Shown here: positions 1-6,220 of the stretch, piece by piece
How the letters are laid out: each line of letters opens with the position of its first letter
Numbering within the stretch: position 1 is the stretch's first letter
Assembly: GCA_945872325.1 (NCBI GenBank)
Contig: CAMBZY010000175.1
Coordinates: forward strand, 1 to 6,838
DNA from: Candidatus Kuenenia stuttgartensis
GTDB lineage: Bacteria; Planctomycetota; Planctomycetia; Isosphaerales; Isosphaeraceae
Reading direction: 5' to 3'
DNA length: 6,838 nucleotides
Position numbers and translations under genes: made by a program
Notes under the pieces: generated by a model
What the model was told of the DNA's origin: nothing
Databases searched by the model: none
Seen by the model: the letters and a program-made list of their open reading frames with translations, nothing else

Positions 1-1206
1 ATTCAGAAAACCCCGCTCTCAGGGCTCCTTCCCAACTGGTCGTCAACGGTTGTAGGTGCTGATGGGGTCAAGAGATCCGCCAAGGGCCTGATCTCACAGC
101 CGAAGGATTTATACTGCCCGGTCATCGGAAATGAAGCGAACCTGATGTCCGTTGTTCTGGTGGATACCAAATCGACCACCCCCGGAATCATCGGAGCCAC
201 CTCGATTGTGGGCGGATATTCATCGTCCATCTACATGAATTCCAAGGACTTATACGTATTCAGCCCTCAGTGGAATTCCGACACGGGTGATTCGACAAAT
301 GCCCAGCGATTCGACATCACTGGAACCACCCCAACCCTGGTCGCTACCGGCAGTTTCAGCGGGCACCTGTTAAACCAATTCTCAGCCGATGCCAATGGCG
401 AATTCCTCAGAGTGGCCACCACTCAGTGGACCCAATCAGGAACCACGAATTCTGTCTATGTGTTGACAAAACAAGCCAATACACTGAATGTGGTGGGATC
501 GATCACAGGGATTGCTCCGGGTGAGTCGATTCAGTCCGTAAGATTCTTAGGCGATGAGGCTTACGTAGTCACATTCCGCCAAGTGGATCCACTTTACACG
601 ATTGACTTGAGTGTTCCGACTGCTCCGAAGATTGTCGGCGAGCTGAAGATTCCTGGCTTCTCGCGATATCTCCAGCCATTTGGCGATGGCTATCTGATCG
701 GGATTGGGCGCGACGCCGACCCAACCACAGGCCGAACCAAGGGCCTGAAGGTTTCTTTATTCGACGTGCGCGATGCCGCTTCGCCCAAAGAGCTTGCAAG
801 CTATCTGTTGAGCCAGCCTTCTGATGGTTGGAGTTGGTCAGATGCCGAGTGGGATCACCACGCTCTGGGCTACTTCCCTGAACTCGGCGGCGTGATCGCC
901 CTTCCAGTTCAAGGCTACGTCCCCGGCACGCCTGATCCGAATGCTCCTGACGCTTACGTTCCCTGGGTTTCCCAGTCCGATCTTGTGCTCTTGAAGATCG
1001 ATCCGACAACGGGTATTTCTCAGATTGGGACCATCTCCCACACTTCAAGCCTGTTGCGATCGGCCCGAATTGGCGATGTGATCTATTCCGTAGCCGACTT
1101 GGACATGAAGGCTGTTGAAGTCTTGAGTGATACGATCGAAGATCGTGGAACTGTCCAGCTCCAAAAACCTTACGGCGATGGCGGCGGTGGAATCATCATG
1201 TTCTGA
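1..1206 (+). CDS. Putative secreted beta-propeller protein (COG4880 / Beta_propel family), 5' end outside window
   Basis: The frame is open from the first base, so the gene begins upstream; 401 residues are present, ending at TGA 1204-1206. The sequence carries the hallmark strings of the family described as secreted proteins with a C-terminal beta-propeller distantly related to WD-40 repeats: GHLLNQFS (residues 121-128 of the visible part), RVATT (137-141), APGESI followed by VRFLGDEAYVVTF, DPLYTIDL (196-203), GELKIPGFS (213-221), GYLIGIG (230-236) and KVSLFDV, then a WDHHA block and a final LRSARIGDVIYSV segment. These are consecutive propeller blades. The tail ends in a glycine run, GDGGGGIIMF, after the last blade. 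The signal peptide and any N-terminal domain expected of the family lie outside the window. No enzymatic residues can be named; the family has no firmly known biochemical role. It is monocistronic at its 3' end, being followed by a strong terminator. Family assignment is confident, function is not. Confidence 0.9.
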   Translation: MQKTPLSGLLPNWSSTVVGADGVKRSAKGLISQPKDLYCPVIGNEANLMSVVLVDTKSTTPGIIGATSIVGGYSSSIYMNSKDLYVFSPQWNSDTGDSTNAQRFDITGTTPTLVATGSFSGHLLNQFSADANGEFLRVATTQWTQSGTTNSVYVLTKQANTLNVVGSITGIAPGESIQSVRFLGDEAYVVTFRQVDPLYTIDLSVPTAPKIVGELKIPGFSRYLQPFGDGYLIGIGRDADPTTGRTKGLKVSLFDVRDAASPKELASYLLSQPSDGWSWSDAEWDHHALGYFPELGGVIALPVQGYVPGTPDPNAPDAYVPWVSQSDLVLLKIDPTTGISQIGTISHTSSLLRSARIGDVIYSVADLDMKAVEVLSDTIEDRGTVQLQKPYGDGGGGIIMF

Positions 1207-1233
1207 AACGCGACTTTTTTGTGAACCAAGGTT

Positions 1234-1272
1234 GCCGACTCTGACGTATTGGTCAGAGTCGGCTTGTTTTTT
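1234..1272 (+). terminator. Rho-independent terminator of the beta-propeller gene
   Basis: A perfect 12-bp inverted repeat, GCCGACTCTGAC (1234-1245) and GTCAGAGTCGGC (1252-1263), encloses a 6-base loop (GTATTG) and is followed directly by TTGTTTTTT. It begins 27 bases after the stop codon at 1206. It should end transcription before the gyrB promoter region, separating the two same-strand genes. Confidence 0.93.
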
Positions 1273-1343
1273 GGAAAATCGTTCTTTTTTGAGGTTAATA
1301 CAGATTGCAATTAAAAAGTCCGGCCCTTGTTTTGGAAGTCTCT

Positions 1344-1371
1344 TTGAACTCTTTGACGGATTCGTTATGAT
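1344..1371 (+). promoter_or_regulatory. Candidate sigma70-type promoter for gyrB/parE
   Basis: TTGAAC (1344-1349, four of six matches to TTGACA) and TATGAT (1366-1371, five of six to TATAAT) are separated by 16 bases. Transcription would start near 1378, giving a leader of about 40 bases before ATG 1419. The strong terminator just upstream makes an independent promoter in this spacer necessary. The prediction is by consensus match only. Confidence 0.5.
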
Positions 1372-1418
1372 GCCTCAATGCAAGAGGCTGGATTGATTAG
1401 AGTGGCTCCCCAAAAAAC

Positions 1419-3380
1419 ATGGATGGACCGATGGCCGTCAGCACGCCCCGCGATAAGCCAAATACCTATAACGCCGATTCGATCACCGTTCTGGAAGGCC
1501 TTGAGGCCGTCCGCAAGCGGCCTGGGATGTACATCGGCGGTGTAGACACATCTGGTTTCCACCACTTGCTTTGGGAAGTTGTGGACAACTCTGTGGACGA
1601 AGTCCTGAACGGTCATGCCACGCGTATCAACGTGGTCCTTTCCGCCGATGGACGATCCGCCACCGTGTCAGACAACGGTCGTGGTATTCCTGTCGATATT
1701 CACCCGAAAACCGGTCGAAGCGCACTTGAGGTGATTTTCACCACGCTTCACGCCGGCGGAAAGTTCGACAACGACGCTTATAAGGTCTCAGGCGGTTTGC
1801 ACGGGGTCGGGGCCAGCGTGGTCAATGCCTTGTCGAGCGAACTTGTGGTGGATGTCAAACGCGACAATTTTGTCCATCGTCAGACCTTTCGCCGTGGTAA
1901 GCCCCAAGGCGATGTCCGAAAGGTCGAATCCGCTCGTGGGACAGGGACTTCCGTCACATTTACGCCTGATCATGAGATTTTTCGAGAGCAGAAGTTCAAC
2001 CCTGCACTTGTGGCTGAAAGACTCGACGTTAAAGCCTATCTCAATAAAGGCTTGTCGATTACTTTCACAGACGAGGCCAATGGCCAGTCCACAAATTTTC
2101 ACCACGCCGGTGGTGTCTCCGACTATCTCGACGCCCTTCAAGCCAAGAGCGACGAGCCACGCGTGGTTCCGACCGCCTTTCTTCTCGAGCAAGCCCAGTC
2201 AGGCGATGGACTTAGGATTGATCTGGCACTGGCCTGGACCGAAGCGACCAATGAATCCGTCACCTCCTATGTGAACACGATTCCAACCCGCGACGGTGGG
2301 ACGCATGAGCAAGGTCTGAGAGAAGCGGTTCACTCGGCTGTCCGGATGTTTTTGACCAAATACGAGATGCTCAAAAAGGGCGTGGAGGTCAAAAGCGAGG
2401 ACATTCGCGAGGGCCTCACCGCCGTCCTTTCCGTCTGCATGGGCAACCCCCAGTTTCAGGGCCAGACCAAAGACCGACTCAATAACATGGAAGCCCGTTC
2501 GGCGGTGGAATCACTTGTCAGGCCGAAACTTGAGGCGTTTTTGCTGGCCAATAAGTCGATCGGCGATGCGATTGCCGAACGGATCATCAGGGCCGCCAAA
2601 GCGCGTGAAGCGAGCCGGGCAGCAGCCAATCAGGTCAGACGCAAGACTCCGACCAACAACCGCTTGAATCTGCCAGGCAAGCTCCACGACTGCGACACGA
2701 ATAACGCCGAAATCTCGGAACTTTTTATCGTCGAAGGCGATTCGGCAGGCGGGTCAGCCAAGCAAGGTCGGGACAGGATCTATCAAGCCATTTTGCCTCT
2801 GAAGGGCAAAGTTCTGAACGCAGAACAGGCCACAAAGTCCAAAGTGGTCGACAATAAAGAGCTTTCCGACATCATCGCCGCCCTTGGTTGTGGGATGGAT
2901 GAAAAATTCGACCGGACCCGTCTGAGATACGGAAAAGTCATTTTCCTGACCGATGCCGACTCCGACGGTCACCACATCGCGACTCTTCTGATCACGTTCT
3001 TCTACAGGCACTTACGACAACTCGTGGAAGATGGGTCGGTTTATCTCGCCTGCCCACCGCTCTATAAAATCACCTGGGGCCAACAGACATTCTGGGCCGC
3101 CGACGACAAGGCCAAAGCGAACATTCTGGGCCAGCTTCCAGCCAACGCTCACCCGAACATCACCCGCTTCAAAGGCTTGGGCGAAATGCCTGCCAAGCTC
3201 CTGTTCGAGACCACTCTCGACCCAGCCCGTCGCCGGCTTCTGCGCGTTACCTTACCTGAAAATGATCGCCCCTATGCCGAACGCACCATCACCGAACTGA
3301 TGGGCAAAGAGGCCGACGCCCGCTATCGCTTCATCATCAGCGAAGCCTATACCGCTACCGAAGAAGAACTTGACGTCTGA
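1419..3380 (+). CDS. gyrB/parE: Type IIA DNA topoisomerase B subunit (DNA gyrase subunit B / topoisomerase IV subunit B)
   Basis: This is the ATPase and TOPRIM subunit that, with a GyrA/ParC partner, passes one DNA duplex through another; no partner gene is adjacent. Its 653 residues match the compact form of the family, without the ~170-residue insert of long Gram-negative GyrB. The GHKL ATPase shows the general base E53 and Mg-binding N57 (WEVVDNSVDE), the DNGRGIP motif (85-91), and GGLHGVG (125-131). The transducer has the QTK loop with K351. TOPRIM has EGDSAGGSA with E439 and the metal-binding DADSDG (D512, D514, D516). RFKGLGEM (583-590) and LMGKEADARYRFI close the C-terminal part. Typing is mixed: AKQGRDRIYQAILPLKGK, HIATLL and FYRHLRQLV lean to ParE, while AALGCG leans to GyrB. 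ATG 1419 has no clear ribosome site; the in-frame ATG 1431 lies 4 bases after GGATGG and is a real alternative. Family certain, subtype open. Confidence 0.96.
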   Translation: MDGPMAVSTPRDKPNTYNADSITVLEGLEAVRKRPGMYIGGVDTSGFHHLLWEVVDNSVDEVLNGHATRINVVLSADGRSATVSDNGRGIPVDIHPKTGRSALEVIFTTLHAGGKFDNDAYKVSGGLHGVGASVVNALSSELVVDVKRDNFVHRQTFRRGKPQGDVRKVESARGTGTSVTFTPDHEIFREQKFNPALVAERLDVKAYLNKGLSITFTDEANGQSTNFHHAGGVSDYLDALQAKSDEPRVVPTAFLLEQAQSGDGLRIDLALAWTEATNESVTSYVNTIPTRDGGTHEQGLREAVHSAVRMFLTKYEMLKKGVEVKSEDIREGLTAVLSVCMGNPQFQGQTKDRLNNMEARSAVESLVRPKLEAFLLANKSIGDAIAERIIRAAKAREASRAAANQVRRKTPTNNRLNLPGKLHDCDTNNAEISELFIVEGDSAGGSAKQGRDRIYQAILPLKGKVLNAEQATKSKVVDNKELSDIIAALGCGMDEKFDRTRLRYGKVIFLTDADSDGHHIATLLITFFYRHLRQLVEDGSVYLACPPLYKITWGQQTFWAADDKAKANILGQLPANAHPNITRFKGLGEMPAKLLFETTLDPARRRLLRVTLPENDRPYAERTITELMGKEADARYRFIISEAYTATEEELDV

Positions 3381-3409
3381 TGCGTTTTAAGTGGTTGTGG
3401 TTGAGCAGC

Positions 3410-4294
3410 TTATAAAATCAGAAGATCGGCCAGAGTCACACAGAGCAGGCCGATGCTGATCAGTATGTTCATTTGAAAAAATGCAATGTTCACCTTCGAT
3501 AAATCCTCGGGCTTGACCAGCGAATGTTCGTAGACGAGCAGGCTCGCCACGACCAGAACCCCTCCAAAGTAGATCCATCCCAAAGGCATGGAAATGCCAA
3601 CACCAACCAGCATGCAGACCATTACTAAATGTAATAGAGCTGCGATTTTCAGGCTTCGGCCGATTCCAAAGCGTGCGGGAATCGAATGTAGGCCAGCCTT
3701 TGTGTCAAAGTCGTAATCCTGGCAGGCGTAAAGGATATCGAAACCTGAGACCCAGAAAGTCACGGCAAGTCCGAGCAACACGGGCGTCAGGCTGAGTTCG
3801 CCTCTGAATGCAACCCAGGCCGCCGCCGGTGCCATCCCAAGTGCCACACCGAGCCACACATGTGCCAGGCTTGTGAACCGCTTTGCCAGCGAATATCCCA
3901 GAAGCCATAGTAAAACCGGGCTGCTCAGGCGAAGGGGCCAAGGGTTTTCAGGTAGAAACATTGCTGTTCCTGCCAGGAATATCGAACACGATACCACTGT
4001 AAAAATGGCCACACTTTGGGTGGAAAGAACGCCTGATGGGATATGGCGAGTGGCCGTTCGCGGATTTTTCGCATCAATCCGCCGGTCCACGATTCTGTTG
4101 AATGCCATCGCAGCCGATCTGGCGCCCACCATGCAGATCAGAATTCCAACCCAGGGTTTGATCCCAGAAACGACCACCCCCGGCTTTGAAACCGCAAGTG
4201 CCGCCCCCATCAGCGCAAATGGAAGCGCAAACAGAGTGTGGCTGAACTTGATCATCTCAAGAATCTGAACGGTTTTGGTCGTCAGTCTGGCCAT
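3410..4294 (-). CDS. UbiA-family prenyltransferase, probably MqnP-type (menaquinone biosynthesis)
   Basis: This integral membrane enzyme transfers a polyprenyl chain from its diphosphate to an aromatic ring. The 294 residues are mostly hydrophobic, forming a predicted eight- or nine-helix bundle. The opening block IKFSHTLFALPFALMGA (15-31) is characteristic of the UbiA-like subgroup long annotated as putative 4-hydroxybenzoate polyprenyltransferase, which includes MqnP of the futalosine pathway. Both diphosphate-Mg binding motifs are intact: N66-D70-D74 in NRIVDRRIDAKNPRT, and D193-D197 in DYDFD, followed by HSIPARFG. Neighbouring UbiE-like and UbiD-like genes support a role in menaquinone assembly, with 1,4-dihydroxy-6-naphthoate as likely acceptor; substrate choice is inference. 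It is the last gene of the minus-strand unit, starting 27 bases after the SDR stop, with no obvious Shine-Dalgarno sequence, so translational coupling is possible. Its stop lies 29 bases from the convergent gyrB/parE stop. An ortholog acting on 4-hydroxybenzoate cannot be excluded. Confidence 0.92.
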   Translation of the reverse strand: MARLTTKTVQILEMIKFSHTLFALPFALMGAALAVSKPGVVVSGIKPWVGILICMVGARSAAMAFNRIVDRRIDAKNPRTATRHIPSGVLSTQSVAIFTVVSCSIFLAGTAMFLPENPWPLRLSSPVLLWLLGYSLAKRFTSLAHVWLGVALGMAPAAAWVAFRGELSLTPVLLGLAVTFWVSGFDILYACQDYDFDTKAGLHSIPARFGIGRSLKIAALLHLVMVCMLVGVGISMPLGWIYFGGVLVVASLLVYEHSLVKPEDLSKVNIAFFQMNILISIGLLCVTLADLLIL

Positions 4295-4321
4295 ATTTTC
4301 AAGCGGTCTTTCTCTCAGTAT

Positions 4322-5209
4322 TCAGCCTTGGTTGCGAGGCGTAACTCCAGCATCACGAAGGTTTTTAGACACAAACCAATCGCCCAGTGGAGGGAAGATC
4401 TGAAACAGGATCCCTGCCACTCGCAATGGCCAGACAGCTCGTCTGGTCACACTGATTCGGCGCTTGGGCCGATCCAGACATCCGACCATTTCCGCAGCCA
4501 CCCTTTCAGGCGTTCCGAAGATCCACGGTGGCCAGCTTTCGATAAAACTTCGCTCCGAATCGTTCTTCTCAAGTCCGTGCATGGCCCTGCTCAAGAACTC
4601 GGTGCGGATCGGGCCTGGCTCGACCACCGTAACGGCCACCGTCGTGCCTGATAGCTCTCTGCGAAGCGCATCCGAGAAGTAGGAGAGCCCTGACTTGCAT
4701 GCTCCATAAGCTCCGAAAATCGGATAGGCAATTGTCGAGATCGCAGAACTGACCTGAATCACCCGCCCGGCAGGCGACTTCATCAAGTGCGGTAAAGCCA
4801 GTCTGGTGAGCAGGATCGGCGCTGTCATGTCGACCTGGATCTGGGCCTGGATTTCAGACGGTTCCGTTTTGTGGAACAAGTGCGGCAGTCCATAGCCGGC
4901 GTTGTTCACCAGCACGTCGATCCGCCCCCAGCGGTCCAAAGTGGCTTTGATAAGCTCGGCAGGGGCATTCGGGTCGGCCAGGTCCAGCGTGACAGCCAAA
5001 CAGTCCACCACCCCCGTGCGGTTCAAATCGTCAGCCAAAGCGTTTAGTCGAGCCGTGTTTCTACCACTGATCACCAAGCCAATACGAGGCTTGCGCGGAT
5101 TAGCCACCGCTCGGGCCGCCAACTGGCGTGCGAACGATTCGCCAATGCCGGAGGTGGCACCCGTGAGAACGACAATGGTAGTCGGCAGGTTTGTATCTTG
5201 TTTATTCAT
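4322..5209 (-). CDS. Short-chain dehydrogenase/reductase (SDR) in the quinone gene cluster
   Basis: This is a 295-residue classical SDR with an NAD(P)-binding Rossmann fold. Visible motifs are the nucleotide-binding TGATSGIG (16-23), SGR at the end of beta-2 (48-50), the D76 region after beta-3 (LDLAD), NNAG (102-105), the catalytic S155 in VSS, Y168 and K172 (YGACK), and PGPIRTEF (199-205 region). The position usually held by the structural Asn of the N-S-Y-K tetrad is Asp here (D127 in VDMTAP; codon GAC confirmed on the minus strand). The last ~50 residues, after a substrate-loop region rich in Trp, contain basic stretches (RPKRR) and a hydrophobic segment (VAGILFQIFPPLGDWFV) that could lie on the membrane. 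It sits between ubiE and ubiA with gaps of 29 and 27 bases, which suggests co-transcription. Substrate is unknown; no redox step at this point is assigned in known menaquinone pathways. An unrelated housekeeping reductase is equally possible. Confidence 0.92.
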   Translation of the reverse strand: MNKQDTNLPTTIVVLTGATSGIGESFARQLAARAVANPRKPRIGLVISGRNTARLNALADDLNRTGVVDCLAVTLDLADPNAPAELIKATLDRWGRIDVLVNNAGYGLPHLFHKTEPSEIQAQIQVDMTAPILLTRLALPHLMKSPAGRVIQVSSAISTIAYPIFGAYGACKSGLSYFSDALRRELSGTTVAVTVVEPGPIRTEFLSRAMHGLEKNDSERSFIESWPPWIFGTPERVAAEMVGCLDRPKRRISVTRRAVWPLRVAGILFQIFPPLGDWFVSKNLRDAGVTPRNQG

Positions 5210-5238
5210 AATGCTTTAGATGACTACAGGTGCAGGGG

Positions 5239-6024
5239 TTAGGCATTCGGTTTCGTGCCAATATAAAGTGATGCGATTCCAAACGTCATGGGTGTCGCCT
5301 GACAGTTCGTCAATCCGCGGCTTGTCATCAGGTCGAGCATTGCTTGACCGTCTGGGAATTCCAATACACTGGCTGGTAGATAACCATAAGCATTTGAAGC
5401 ATTTGGAGCAATAGCCTGGCCCACTCTTGGTAAAATTCTTTTGAAGAATGCCAGATACATCCGCCCCAGAATGCGGCCCTGAGGTCGGCTGAATTCGAGG
5501 ATCGCCACCCGTCCGCCAGGCATCGTAATCCGGATCAACTCATCAAGCCCGTTCACCGTGCTGGCAATGTTTCTAAGCCCAAAGGCGACAGTCGTCAGGC
5601 CTGCCATATTGCTTGGAAGTGGCAAGTGTTGCGCGTCGGACTCCACCACAGCGATCCGACCTGAAGCGCCCAGCTTCTCAAACTTGGGAACACTTCGCAC
5701 AAGCATTGGCCGACAAAAATCGGTAGCCACAATCGGGTTTGCACCGTTCGATTTTCTATCGTAAGCCACAGCCAGATCACCAGTTCCGGTGCAGCAATCG
5801 ACAATCGTCTGACCGGCAGGCGGCGGAGGGGCGAGCTTGGTGGTCCGGCTCCTCCAATATTTGTCGATATTAACGCTCAGAAAATGGTTCAAAAAGTCGT
5901 ATCGGTGAGCGATCGACCCAAACATTTTCCGCACCTTCTGGCCCGACTTGTCGACATTGGATGTGGTCGCAGGATGGGTGGAACCGCTTGTACTGACAAG
6001 AATTGTGTTGTCTGTTGTGGTCAT
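5239..6024 (-). CDS. ubiE: UbiE/MenG-type demethylmenaquinone methyltransferase
   Basis: This SAM-dependent methyltransferase performs the final C-methylation of demethylmenaquinone (and of the ubiquinone precursor in organisms that make ubiquinone). From ATG 6024 it is 261 residues, close to the usual ~250. Family signatures run in order: KVRKMFGSIAHRYDFLNHFLS (30-50, first family block), VNIDKYWR (51-58), SAM motif I VDCCTGTGDLA (75-85), ATDFCRPML (100-108), ESDAQHLPLP (128-137), AFGLRN (147-152), PGGRVAILEFSRP (169-181), and YGYLPASV (213-220). The first ~27 residues are Thr/Ser-rich and unconserved. The frame also extends to TTG 6051, adding nine residues; ATG 6024 is preferred because nothing in the extension resembles the family and GGA lies shortly before the ATG, but the support is modest. 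It heads the minus-strand unit ubiE-SDR-ubiA. Given the company of MqnP-like and UbiD-like genes, menaquinone rather than ubiquinone is the probable product. Confidence 0.94.
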   Translation of the reverse strand: MTTTDNTILVSTSGSTHPATTSNVDKSGQKVRKMFGSIAHRYDFLNHFLSVNIDKYWRSRTTKLAPPPPAGQTIVDCCTGTGDLAVAYDRKSNGANPIVATDFCRPMLVRSVPKFEKLGASGRIAVVESDAQHLPLPSNMAGLTTVAFGLRNIASTVNGLDELIRITMPGGRVAILEFSRPQGRILGRMYLAFFKRILPRVGQAIAPNASNAYGYLPASVLEFPDGQAMLDLMTSRGLTNCQATPMTFGIASLYIGTKPNA

Positions 6025-6072
6025 GGATCCAGTACCATTCCGATAGTGCAATTTCGGCGATCGTATGCAGAT

Positions 6073-6100
6073 ATTCTAATCAATGGACTTTATTTGACCA
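6073..6100 (-). promoter_or_regulatory. ubiE: Candidate sigma70-type promoter for the ubiE-SDR-ubiA unit
   Basis: Reading the minus strand, TGGTCA (6100-6095, four of six to TTGACA) and TAGAAT (6078-6073, five of six to TATAAT) are separated by 16 bases. Initiation would fall near 6066, leaving a ~42-base leader before ATG 6024. The TAGAAT element overlaps the ATTGATTAGA word described in the findings. Consensus match only. Confidence 0.42.
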
Positions 6101-6122
6101 TTGCCGGCCAAAAAGGTTGATT

Positions 6123-6151
6123 CGGACATCGCGATCAAGATTGACTATACT
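6123..6151 (+). promoter_or_regulatory. Candidate sigma70-type promoter for the UbiD-family gene
   Basis: CGGACA (6123-6128, four of six) and TATACT (6146-6151, five of six to TATAAT) are separated by 17 bases. Transcription would start near 6158 with a leader of about 60 bases. It faces away from the ubiE promoter candidate, as expected for the divergent spacer. Consensus match only. Confidence 0.42.
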
Positions 6152-6211
6152 ACGATTAGAAGCGTTCAAAACAAAGGCCGAACATCTCGGCTAAGGCTTC
6201 GGTTGATCGTC

Positions 6212-6215
6212 AGGA
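6212..6215 (+). promoter_or_regulatory. Ribosome binding site of the UbiD-family gene
   Basis: AGGA lies 5 bases before ATG 6221. It is the clearest Shine-Dalgarno match in the window and fixes the start codon, which also agrees with the conserved family N-terminus (MGYVNLREC). Confidence 0.7.
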
Positions 6216-6220
6216 ACCTC

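Noticed and set aside
569..1048. 159-codon minus-strand open frame inside the beta-propeller gene
   Set aside because: Its translation is low-complexity Arg/Ser/Gln-rich and resembles no family, while the opposite strand encodes a clearly conserved protein throughout.
1211..1220. T-run after the beta-propeller stop as a separate terminator
   Set aside because: No stem precedes the six Ts; the real hairpin terminator lies just downstream.
1353..1358. TTGACG as the -35 of the gyrB/parE promoter
   Set aside because: It is only 7 bases from TATGAT (1366-1371) and no -10-like hexamer lies 16-18 bases downstream of it; TTGAAC at 1344-1349 has proper spacing.
1788..2274. Open frames of 134 and 149 codons on both strands within gyrB/parE
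   Set aside because: They are shadows of the conserved topoisomerase frame; neither has a recognisable motif nor a convincing ribosome site.
6025..6051. TTG 6051 as the ubiE start
   Set aside because: It adds nine residues with no family resemblance; ATG 6024 gives the usual length. Not fully excluded.
6141..6146. TTGACT as the -35 of the UbiD-family gene
   Set aside because: Nothing like a -10 lies 16-18 bases downstream; its last base instead begins TATACT, which fits better as a -10.
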